Of a stretch of 64,000 nucleotides of DNA, positions 56,676 through 64,000 are shown in pieces. The stretch lies in the NCBI RefSeq assembly GCF_004569505.1, contig NZ_SPPK01000002.1:62001-126000 (forward strand), written 5' to 3'. The position numbers and the translations under genes were made by a program. How positions within the stretch are numbered: the first letter of the stretch is position 1; the number at the start of each line of letters is the position of its first letter. The notes beneath the pieces are model-generated. The model saw nothing but the letters and a program-made list of their open reading frames with translations. It made no database searches and was not told where the DNA came from. The stretch is from Dysgonomonas mossii. Lineage in GTDB: Bacteria; Bacteroidota; Bacteroidia; Bacteroidales; Dysgonomonadaceae.

Positions 56676-58388
56676 ATGAATATGAAACTTACTAAAATAT
56701 TGGGCATCTGTGTGACAAGTTTGTTTCTGATGACCTCTTGCGATTTGGATGAAGAAGTGTATACATTCTCTTCTAACGATAAACTGGTTGCTGCGGGAAA
56801 ATATGAGGAATTAGTTGCTGGAGCATATAATACTCTACATTTTCCTTTCGAGTGGGGAAACTATCATAACATTGTGAATTTTGATACTGATTACCAATCA
56901 GGACCTACATGGGCTTTTGGTTCTATCGGGGCCGGGAACTTCTATGATGAGGGATCAAATAATAATTTCTATAAATATTATTCTCAGACTATCCATAGAG
57001 CTAACTACCATTACTCTTTGGTTAGCAAAATGACTTCCGTACCCGAGAAAACGCGCAAAAATGCTATGGGTGAACTTCGTTTCCTGAAAGCATGGGCACA
57101 ATTCAATCTGGTACAGTTTTATGGACCAATTCCGTTGTATAAAATATCGATATCAGAAGGTAATGCTATAGAGCTGCCTCGCTCATCGGTAAAAGAAGTA
57201 TATGAGCATATTATAGAAACACTATTGGAAGCCGAACAGCTTTTGATGCCACGTACAGACTCCGAATACAAACAAGGGCATGTTTGCCGGGGTAGCGCTA
57301 AGGCTTTATTGGCTAAGGTATATGCTACTATTGCTTCTGCTTCTATGAAGAGTGGTCAGATAACAGTGAAAGGTGGTCCCGGAAAGAAAACCAATCCTGA
57401 TGGAACAACATCTCGCTTAATGCCTGTTCCTATTACACATCAAAAGAATTTGGTCGCTGGTTATGAAGAGTTCGATTCTCAGGAATATTATCGCTTGGCT
57501 AAGGAAAAAGCCGGAGAGGTTATTGCTGAAAAAGAATTTAGTCTGGCTCCAAATCAAGAAACACTATGGAGTGCAGGATATAAAAATGGACCAGAATTCC
57601 AATTCTGTTTACAGACTGTATCTTCAGACGGAACATTATTCTATAACTATGTAACATCTGACTATTTGGGTTATCCTAAACCTGAATATAATGGTGAATG
57701 GTCAAGTGGTTACTATATTCAGCGAGACCACTGGTTGCAATTATTTGATGATTGGGACGATGAGCGTATCACTTGGGGTGTAATGCACCGCATTCCTACC
57801 ACTTATAATAAACAGACCGGCAAAATGACTTATCAGTTTTATCCTGAACGTGATAGTGTATATGTGCGCAAAGGAGAAAGAGGCTATGATCCTAGTGATG
57901 TTGTCGCTAATTCTGCTGTAACTTATGGATCTAAACTTTTGAAGTTTGCCGCAATTACTACTCCTCTCGATGGTACACGCTCCGATTGGAATTGGCCTTA
58001 CATGCGTTATCCTGAAACACTGTTGATATATGCTGAAGCTGATAATGAATTGAATGGACCTACTGCTGATGCTTTTGAAAAAGTAGGATTGCTCAATGCA
58101 AGGAACAATAGTACAACCGCTGCAGCCCGTAATGCAAAAGTTCCATTTACAAAAGAATCTTTCCGTTCCTACATCTTGGAAGAACGATCCAAAGAGTTTG
58201 CTGCTGAAGGTATTCGTCGATTCGACTTATTGAGATGGGGTATCTATTTGCAAGTGATGAATGCTATTGGTGTAACAGACGAAAATGATGTTATTAAACG
58301 TCGCGAAGAGAAGCATCTTCTATTGCCACTTCCTCTGGATGTTGTGAATACCAATCCTTATATCGACAGGAATAACCCTGGATGGTAA
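56676..58388 (+). CDS. SusD/RagB-type lipoprotein (second PUL)
   Basis: This 570-residue lipoprotein has the lipobox LFLMTSCDLDEE; the start could equally be Met3 (base 56682). SusD features are GELRFLKAWAQFNLVQFYGPIPL, VCRGSAKALLAKVYATIAS, and the C-terminal YILEERSKEFAAEGIRRFDLLRWG and HLLLPLPLDVVNTNPYIDRN. It is about 85 residues longer than the SusD at 24481. The insertions around residues 225-250 (GKKTNPDGTTS) and 310-400 may shape a different binding site. It pairs with the SusC just upstream. Confidence 0.95.
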   Translation: MNMKLTKILGICVTSLFLMTSCDLDEEVYTFSSNDKLVAAGKYEELVAGAYNTLHFPFEWGNYHNIVNFDTDYQSGPTWAFGSIGAGNFYDEGSNNNFYKYYSQTIHRANYHYSLVSKMTSVPEKTRKNAMGELRFLKAWAQFNLVQFYGPIPLYKISISEGNAIELPRSSVKEVYEHIIETLLEAEQLLMPRTDSEYKQGHVCRGSAKALLAKVYATIASASMKSGQITVKGGPGKKTNPDGTTSRLMPVPITHQKNLVAGYEEFDSQEYYRLAKEKAGEVIAEKEFSLAPNQETLWSAGYKNGPEFQFCLQTVSSDGTLFYNYVTSDYLGYPKPEYNGEWSSGYYIQRDHWLQLFDDWDDERITWGVMHRIPTTYNKQTGKMTYQFYPERDSVYVRKGERGYDPSDVVANSAVTYGSKLLKFAAITTPLDGTRSDWNWPYMRYPETLLIYAEADNELNGPTADAFEKVGLLNARNNSTTAAARNAKVPFTKESFRSYILEERSKEFAAEGIRRFDLLRWGIYLQVMNAIGVTDENDVIKRREEKHLLLPLPLDVVNTNPYIDRNNPGW

Positions 58389-58420
58389 TTCTGATTTATT
58401 AATTATTAATAAGTTGATCA

Positions 58421-59551
58421 ATGAAAAAAATATTTAATATCAAAAGCTTATGCTTGAGTGCAGCTTTACTTCTCGGATTGTTCTTTACAGCATGTTCGGA
58501 AGATGAAAATAATGCTACTGCCATTCAAATATCAGGCATAACAACAATAAAAGATCTGAACACCCCGATTACCGAAGCCAAACTAGGAGATTTTATCGCT
58601 ATTCATGGAACGGGATTGGACATTCATAATATAGATTCTATTTACGTGAATGAATCTAAAGTTGACATGGTAGAGGTATATACAGAGAAGGATGTATTGT
58701 ATATGCAGGTTCCGGTTAAACTATCTCTTGAGCCTACTGATAAAGTTTATATTTATAATAAATTGGGTCGTCAAGACTATCCTCTAAAGACTATTGCCCC
58801 CGACCTTAAGCTTGTTCGTATGTTTAATGAATATACACAGCCGGGTGATACAATCATGATTTATGGAGACTTCTTTAATCTTTATGAAATTGATTCAGTA
58901 AGTGCTGTTGTTGATTTCAACGGTAAAACATCCAATGTGATCAAATCGGCGAATAACTATCTGACTGCACGAGTTCCCCTTGATGTGGATAAAAATATCA
59001 AAGTAAAGGTGAAGTCTTTAAAATATGAGATAGAGTCTACTTGTCCGGGACGATACTATGATAACGAATGTATGATTGTAGACTTTGATAATCGTGTGCC
59101 AAGCAGTATGACCAATGTAGTTACCGATCTGAAAGATAAAAACCGATTGAGTGGTAATTACTTACATATAAATGAGAAGTCGGCTTGGAGTAGCTGGTGG
59201 TATATAATAGAGATAGGAAATACGCCGCTAACAGACGATATGTTAGATCATTCGGATCAGTATGTTATAAAATGTGAGTTCTATACTGCCAACCAGTTTG
59301 TTGATGGCAAGATTAAGTTCTTAAATTACCTTTTCTGGGATGCGGCTCCAATGGAATGGACTCCTTCTGATTTTGTATTCCAGAATTTCAACCGCTGGGA
59401 AACGATAACGTTACCTTTCAAGCGAAACTATTCAGGAACTTATCCGGAAAATATGTACTACCATTCCTTCAATATGAGAATTGAAATAGATCAAAGTATA
59501 GCGCGTAACTTTGCTTTTGATAACATACGGGTATGCAAAAAAGGTGATTAA
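58421..59551 (+). CDS. surface glycan-binding lipoprotein (IPT/TIG plus C-terminal binding domain)
   Basis: The 376-residue lipoprotein (LLGLFFTACSEDE) sits in the SusE/F position after SusD. Two IPT/TIG-like Ig domains fill about 35-210: TEAKLGDFIAIHGTGLDIHNIDSIY, and YTQPGDTIMIYGDFFN. The C-terminal domain (about 215-376; MIVDFDNRVPSS, SAWSSWWYIIEIG, NFAFDNIRVCKKG) matches the layout of SGBP-B-type proteins, where this last domain binds glycan through aromatics; several Trp are present (about residues 250-330). It likely captures the polysaccharide on the cell surface. The 13-bp hairpin after it probably ends the main operon transcript. Confidence 0.8.
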   Translation: MKKIFNIKSLCLSAALLLGLFFTACSEDENNATAIQISGITTIKDLNTPITEAKLGDFIAIHGTGLDIHNIDSIYVNESKVDMVEVYTEKDVLYMQVPVKLSLEPTDKVYIYNKLGRQDYPLKTIAPDLKLVRMFNEYTQPGDTIMIYGDFFNLYEIDSVSAVVDFNGKTSNVIKSANNYLTARVPLDVDKNIKVKVKSLKYEIESTCPGRYYDNECMIVDFDNRVPSSMTNVVTDLKDKNRLSGNYLHINEKSAWSSWWYIIEIGNTPLTDDMLDHSDQYVIKCEFYTANQFVDGKIKFLNYLFWDAAPMEWTPSDFVFQNFNRWETITLPFKRNYSGTYPENMYYHSFNMRIEIDQSIARNFAFDNIRVCKKGD

Positions 59552-59616
59552 CTACAAATTATTGAAGATTTTTAGTTGTGGTTAAAGTTTATTGCAGGTA
59601 GATAAATTTGGTTTGC

Positions 59617-59656
59617 TCAGAGGCGATGATGAGATCGTCATCGCCTCTGATGTTTT
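59617..59656 (+). terminator. terminator-like hairpin ending the 19-kb operon
   Basis: A perfect 13-bp inverted repeat (TCAGAGGCGATGA / TCATCGCCTCTGA) with an 8-nt loop is followed by a short tgtttt. The T-tail is modest, so some read-through into the GH27 gene is possible. Confidence 0.65.
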
Positions 59657-59717
59657 CAGGCAAAAAAAGATACTGCCTACATCTATGAATAACTTATAAT
59701 ATTAGAAAAACATAAAA

Positions 59718-61712
59718 ATGAGAAAAAAAAGGAACTTCACACTTTTGGCTGCAATAATGGCAGTTTTTCTGAGTATACAATCTTGTAATAATGGTCCCAT
59801 AAAAGAAGTATGGATAGATGAACTAGGCTCTAGCTCGTGTTATGTGCAAGACTGGGGAACCCCTCAAATTAATAAATCTGTAGTATGGACTCCTCTAACC
59901 GTAAACGGAGTGGTTTACGAACGGGGTATCGGGGCACATTCAATCGGACGTATGCTTTTCGATTTGGATGGTAAAGCATTATCCATATCCGGATTGGCAG
60001 GGGCTGATGATAATAATCTTTATGCGGGAAAATTTCAGTTCAAGATTATAGGAGATCGTAAAGAGCTTTGGAAAAGCGGTGTTGTGAAGAAAGGTGATCC
60101 TATTCAAGAATTTAATGTTGACTTGTCTGGAATAGATAAGGTATTGCTACTTGTCGAAGAATGTGGAGATGGCATCATGTACGATCATGCAGATTGGATC
60201 AATGTGAAAGTGACTACACGAGGCGAAGTAAAACCTATTCCTGCATGGCCTAAAGCTATTGCTAAAGAGAAATATATTTTAACACCTCAATTGCCCGAAC
60301 ATCCAATCATAAACAATCCGCTGGTTTATGGAGCTCGTCCCGGTAATCCATTCTTATGGACAATAATGGCTACAGGTCAGCGTCCGATGAAGTTTGAAGC
60401 GTCAGGGCTACCTGATGGTTTGAAGTTAGACCAGACAACAGGATTTATTACCGGTAAAGCAAAAACAAAAGGAGAATATAAAGTATTGCTAAAAGCTACC
60501 AATGATAAAGGGCGCGATGAAAAAGAGGTTCTTTTTAAAATTGGAGATGAAATAGCTTTAACCCCACCTATGGGTTGGAATAGCTGGAACTGTTGGGGAT
60601 TATCGGTAGATGACGAAAAAGTACGTGACGCCGCCCGAATGATGAATGATAAATTACATGCACACGGATGGACTTACGTTAATATTGACGATGGCTGGGA
60701 AGCCAAAGAGCGGACAAAGCAAGGAGAAATCCTATCAAATGAGAAATTCCCTAATTTCAAGGCCTTAACCGATTATATCCATTCCTTAGGATTAAAGTTT
60801 GGTATTTATTCTTCGCCCGGACATATAACCTGTGGTGGTCATGTCGGAAGCTATCAGCATGAGGAGATCGATGCAAAAACATGGGAGAAATGGGGTGTTG
60901 ATTATTTAAAATATGACCATTGCGGTTACTTGGAAATACAGAAAAATTCTGAAGAAAAATCAATTCAGGAGCCATATATCGTCATGAGAAAAGCTTTGGA
61001 CAAAGTAAATAGAGATATCGTTTACTGTGTTGGGTATGGTGCACCCAATGTATGGAACTGGGGAGAACAAGCCGGTGGCAATCAGTGGCGCACTACCCGT
61101 GATATTACAGATGAGTGGAATGTTGTTACAGCGATCGGATTCTTTCAGGATGTTTGTGCTCCGGCAACAGCACCCGGCAAGTACAATGACCCCGACATGC
61201 TGGTAATAGGTAAGCTTGGAAAAGGTTGGGGAGAAAAGGTTCATGACTCATATCTGACAGCCGATGAACAATATTCACATCTCTCTCTTTGGAGTATACT
61301 TTCTGCTCCATTGCTCATAGGTTGCGATATGGCGAATATAGATGACTTTACTTTAAATCTGCTGACAAACAGAGAAGTTATTGCTGTCGATCAAGATCCT
61401 CTTGTCGCTCCTGCCGTTAAAATTATGACAGAAAATGGACAAATCTGGTATAAGAAGTTATATGATGGCTCTTATGCTGTAGGTCTTTTTCATGTAGATC
61501 CATATTTCATCCTGTGGGATCAGGATAGTTCAGAAGCGATACAAAATGAGACTTATAAGATTCAATTAGATTTCTCTAAGCTTGGTATTCAGGGTGAAGT
61601 AACTGTTCGAGATCTTTGGAGACAAAAAGATCTTGGAAATTTTACAAATAACTTTCAAGCAGATATTCCATATCATGGTGTAAAGTTTGTAAAAGTTACG
61701 CCTAAAAAATAG
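59718..61712 (+). CDS. GH27 alpha-galactosidase with NPCBM and Ig-like domains
   Basis: This 664-residue lipoprotein (FLSIQSCNNG) has an NPCBM domain (about 30-170; VNGVVYERGIGAHSIGRMLF), a putative Ig domain (about 175-270; FEASGLPDGLKLDQTTGFIT) and a GH27 barrel (about 275-560). The barrel begins PPMGWNSWNCWG and has YVNIDDGWE, GLKFGIYSSPG, the nucleophile Asp400 in YLKYDHCGY and the acid/base Asp462 in WRTTRDITDEW. A C-terminal beta-sandwich completes it. It should release terminal alpha-galactose; some GH27 members act on beta-L-arabinopyranose or alpha-GalNAc instead. It lies 166 bp after the glycan-binding gene, beyond a terminator-like hairpin, and may be partly independent of the operon. 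Confidence 0.9.
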   Translation: MRKKRNFTLLAAIMAVFLSIQSCNNGPIKEVWIDELGSSSCYVQDWGTPQINKSVVWTPLTVNGVVYERGIGAHSIGRMLFDLDGKALSISGLAGADDNNLYAGKFQFKIIGDRKELWKSGVVKKGDPIQEFNVDLSGIDKVLLLVEECGDGIMYDHADWINVKVTTRGEVKPIPAWPKAIAKEKYILTPQLPEHPIINNPLVYGARPGNPFLWTIMATGQRPMKFEASGLPDGLKLDQTTGFITGKAKTKGEYKVLLKATNDKGRDEKEVLFKIGDEIALTPPMGWNSWNCWGLSVDDEKVRDAARMMNDKLHAHGWTYVNIDDGWEAKERTKQGEILSNEKFPNFKALTDYIHSLGLKFGIYSSPGHITCGGHVGSYQHEEIDAKTWEKWGVDYLKYDHCGYLEIQKNSEEKSIQEPYIVMRKALDKVNRDIVYCVGYGAPNVWNWGEQAGGNQWRTTRDITDEWNVVTAIGFFQDVCAPATAPGKYNDPDMLVIGKLGKGWGEKVHDSYLTADEQYSHLSLWSILSAPLLIGCDMANIDDFTLNLLTNREVIAVDQDPLVAPAVKIMTENGQIWYKKLYDGSYAVGLFHVDPYFILWDQDSSEAIQNETYKIQLDFSKLGIQGEVTVRDLWRQKDLGNFTNNFQADIPYHGVKFVKVTPKK

Positions 61713-61771
61713 ATGCTGATTAATATAAAATAATTGAGTGTAGATATTTTTCTTCTGCTTACTCTCACATT

Positions 61772-61810
61772 CAGGTTTCTGCTGTTATGCAGGAACCTGT
61801 AATGTTTTAA
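61772..61810 (+). terminator. intrinsic terminator after GH27 gene
   Basis: CAGGTTTCTGC pairs with GCAGGAACCTG (11 bp, one G-U) around a 6-nt loop, with further outer pairing ACATT/AATGT past a bulge and then tttt. It separates the PUL from the downstream module. Confidence 0.7.
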
Positions 61811-61960
61811 ACAGTATATGTACACGTGTCGGAATTTTCTTTATTTTTTGTGTAAAGAACTAAGAAAAACTACGAATAGATAATAAAAAGCAAAGATTGT
61901 AATAACGATCTTGAAAAATAAATCTTTACTTCGTAAGGTAATACTCTTAAAGAAGAAAAG

Positions 61961-62323
61961 ATGGAAATATTATCTAAAATATTAATAGGTCTTGTAGCTC
62001 TTGAACATGTCTATATTCTTTGGATCGAGATGTTTGCATGGACAACAAAAGGTCGTACAACTTTCAAAAGTATTCCTGATGAATTGTTCGAGAAAACAAA
62101 AGGATTGGCTGCTAATCAAGGGTTATACAATGGTTTTCTTGCAGCCGGGCTTATCTGGTCACTGTTGATTGGAGATTCTGATTGGAGTCAGAATATAGCA
62201 TTGTTCTTTCTTAGTTGTGTTGCTATTGCAGGCATTTATGGCGCTGTCACTGCTCAAAAATCGATCTTTTTCAAGCAGGCACTACCAGCTCTGATTGCAA
62301 TTATTGTTTTATTATTGAAATGA
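61961..62323 (+). CDS. DUF1304 family small membrane protein
   Basis: The 120-residue protein has about four membrane helices and the DUF1304 pattern: KILIGLVALEHVYILWIEMFAW near the N-terminus, then the NQGLYNGFLAAGLIWSLL block, and a hydrophobic C-terminus. The function of the family is not established. It starts a short operon with a Crp/Fnr-type regulator 9 bp downstream. Confidence 0.8.
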   Translation: MEILSKILIGLVALEHVYILWIEMFAWTTKGRTTFKSIPDELFEKTKGLAANQGLYNGFLAAGLIWSLLIGDSDWSQNIALFFLSCVAIAGIYGAVTAQKSIFFKQALPALIAIIVLLLK

Positions 62324-62332
62324 TTCTGGACT

Positions 62333-62908
62333 ATGCATGAACAACTGATAAAGGATATTTCAATTAGGTATAAAATGCAATCACAAGATATAGAACTCTG
62401 TAAAACACTTTTTCAGCCTGTCTTGATGCCAAAGAACAGAATTTTGGAAGAAGAAGGAAAAATTCCTCAGCATTTATATTATATCATATCGGGATTTATG
62501 CGCCTGTTTTATTATAACGATAATGGAGATGAAGTTACTACGCATCTCAATTGTCCTCACGGTTTCTTCACTGCCTTTTCAGATTTTATAAACCAAACAA
62601 AAGCTTCGGTAAAAGTAGAAACTGTTACCGAATGCCAACTACTTCGTATAACTAAACCGGATTATGATAAATTGGTCAGTATAAGTACGTTTTGGAAAGA
62701 TTATGGGATGCAGGTTTTACAGGAATCTGTAATCTATAATGAGGAGCGGTCTAAAGATTTGGCAACCTTATCAGCCGAGCAACGTTATCTTAAACTGATG
62801 AGATCTTATCCAAATGTTATTCAGAATGTTCCATTGCAATATATCGCCTCCTTCCTTGGTATAAAACCGGAAAGTCTTAGCCGTATAAGACGAAATCTGA
62901 TTAACTAA
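62333..62908 (+). CDS. Crp/Fnr-family transcriptional regulator
   Basis: This 191-residue protein has a cyclic-nucleotide-binding-like beta-roll (about 20-115; HLYYIISGFMRLFYYNDNGDEV), a long dimerization helix, and a short C-terminal helix-turn-helix (about 160-190; VPLQYIASFLGIKPESLSRIRRNL). This is the usual form of Bacteroidota Crp-like proteins. The effector is unknown. Its position between the DUF1304 and SDR genes suggests it controls that module rather than the PULs. Confidence 0.85.
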   Translation: MHEQLIKDISIRYKMQSQDIELCKTLFQPVLMPKNRILEEEGKIPQHLYYIISGFMRLFYYNDNGDEVTTHLNCPHGFFTAFSDFINQTKASVKVETVTECQLLRITKPDYDKLVSISTFWKDYGMQVLQESVIYNEERSKDLATLSAEQRYLKLMRSYPNVIQNVPLQYIASFLGIKPESLSRIRRNLIN

Positions 62909-62973
62909 CAAAAGTCAAGTGTAATTGATTTTACGATTCTGAATTTTGTGTCCTAATTATTAAATATAAAACA

Positions 62974-63993
62974 ATGACACAGAAGAATATCGTTTTAGTT
63001 ACCGGAGCAAACGGACATTTAGGAAATAACTTAGTAAGATTTTTGATTGCCAAAGGATATCAAGTAAGAGCATCTGTCCGCAATATCAAGAATACAAAAC
63101 CATTCGAGGGGCTTGATTGCGAAGTGGTACAGGCTCATATAACCGATAAGAACTCAATGCTTCAGGCTTTGCGTGGTGTTGATACTTTTTATGCGGTAGG
63201 AGCCGTCTTTAAGCTGTGGGCAAAAGATCCGCAAAAAGAGATTTACGATGTGAATATGAATGGTTGCAAAGTCATGATAGAGGCAGCAGTCCAAGCCGGA
63301 GTAAAGCGAATTGTGTATGTTAGTTCCATTGCCGCATTGGATTATACAAAAGGAATACCAATCAATGAAGAATCAGGCTACAATCCCGACCGTAGGGATA
63401 TGTATTATAACTCAAAAAATGATGCGGAGAAACTCGCTTTCGAATTAGCAAAGAAGCATAATATAGAATTGGTTGCCGTATTACCTTCAGCCATGATAGG
63501 AGGCGTGATAGCAGAGCGCTTGAGTAATTCGAATGAAATATTAAAGGCGATATTGAACAATAAATTGCCTATCGAAACCAAGATAACTCTCAATTGGATA
63601 GATGTAAATGACGTCGCAGAAGGTTGTGTTTTGGCTGCAACGAAGGGTAAGTCGGGAGAACGATATATCTTGGCGAATGAAAAATGTATGACTATTACTG
63701 AGTCAATCAAATTGGCTGATGAATTGTTTCCGCAACTGAGGCTTAAAAAGCCGATCCCTGTTCCTCGGTTTGTCCTTTATTTATTCGGTGCTCTGTTAGG
63801 ATTTGGTGCTAAAATATCTGGGAAAGCTCCTGCTATGACTACCAAAGAAGTGAATATGTTTTATGGGTTGGTACAGGATTTTGATATATCTAAATCCCGA
63901 AGAGAGCTCGGTTTTAGTCCGAAGTCTTCTAAGCAAGCTTTGAAATCGGCTTTGTTGTATATGTGGGAAGAAAGAGAAAGATTATTAAAGTAA
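62974..63993 (+). CDS. extended short-chain dehydrogenase (NAD(P)-dependent epimerase/reductase-like)
   Basis: The 339-residue Rossmann protein begins with the dinucleotide motif VTGANGHLGNNL. It has the expected VDTFYAVGA strand, VYVSSIAAL with the catalytic Ser, and YYNSK as the YxxxK catalytic motif. The arrangement matches dihydroflavonol-4-reductase-like or 3-beta-HSD-like extended SDRs. The substrate cannot be read from sequence. It lies 65 bp after the Crp-type gene. Confidence 0.85.
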   Translation: MTQKNIVLVTGANGHLGNNLVRFLIAKGYQVRASVRNIKNTKPFEGLDCEVVQAHITDKNSMLQALRGVDTFYAVGAVFKLWAKDPQKEIYDVNMNGCKVMIEAAVQAGVKRIVYVSSIAALDYTKGIPINEESGYNPDRRDMYYNSKNDAEKLAFELAKKHNIELVAVLPSAMIGGVIAERLSNSNEILKAILNNKLPIETKITLNWIDVNDVAEGCVLAATKGKSGERYILANEKCMTITESIKLADELFPQLRLKKPIPVPRFVLYLFGALLGFGAKISGKAPAMTTKEVNMFYGLVQDFDISKSRRELGFSPKSSKQALKSALLYMWEERERLLK

Positions 63994-64000
63994 TTATATA

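Noticed and set aside
61961..63993. DUF1304/Crp/SDR module as part of the PUL
   Set aside because: A terminator separates it from GH27, and none of the three genes has a carbohydrate-uptake role that I recognise.

Overview
The window looks like a carbohydrate-degradation island of a Bacteroidota bacterium, probably order Bacteroidales. The evidence is two SusC/SusD pairs, many lipoprotein signals, TAnnTTTG-type promoter boxes, a type IX secretion (T9SS) C-terminal domain and an AT-rich base composition. A Dysgonomonas-like host is my guess from gene content, not something the sequence proves. Almost every gene encodes an exported carbohydrate-active enzyme, a glycan importer or a sugar-responsive regulator. 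I saw no rRNA, tRNA, transposase, phage gene or CRISPR array.

Bases 1-5.75 kb hold the 3' part of a giant T9SS cargo protein (tandem beta-helices, two discoidin domains, an SGNH-esterase-like domain, sorting domain) and an outer-membrane beta-barrel gene. Bases 5.8-18.1 kb hold a minus-strand transmembrane regulator (Kelch-like sensor, one membrane helix, SARP/BTAD-like C-terminus). Divergent from it is a glycosidase cluster alternating GH71/99-like and GH2 enzymes, with no SusCD of its own.

Bases 18.3-35.9 kb form a complete polysaccharide utilization locus (PUL): a Y_Y_Y/LuxR-type membrane regulator, SusC, SusD, GH144-like, GH3, GH3, GH144-like and a GH43-like/discoidin protein. GH144 plus GH3 points to beta-1,2-glucan (sophoro-oligosaccharides) as the substrate. 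A short ORF sits in the SusC leader.

Bases 36-61.7 kb form a second, more unusual PUL centred on a ROK-family regulator. To its left, on the minus strand, are a Tat-signal DUF4434-like protein and an MFS sugar porter. To its right is an apparently continuous operon of about 19 kb: metallophosphoesterase, AGE epimerase, ribokinase, DUF4434-like protein, SGNH acetylesterase, a phosphoesterase-DUF4434 fusion, exported ADP-ribosylglycohydrolase, GRP/RhaT-like transporter, DUF4434-discoidin protein, SusC, SusD and a surface glycan-binding lipoprotein. A GH27 alpha-galactosidase follows. This is the best candidate for an undescribed system. Four DUF4434-like paralogs share two invariant glutamates placed like the catalytic pair of clan GH-A enzymes. 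The ribokinase / ADP-ribosylglycohydrolase / transporter / SusCD combination resembles the Bacteroides ribose-utilization (rus) locus. I infer a phosphate-bearing glycan or conjugate containing ribose and/or galactose.

Bases 61.9-64 kb hold an ordinary module: a DUF1304 membrane protein, a Crp/Fnr-type regulator and an extended SDR. All family calls come from reading motifs by eye; no database search was run.
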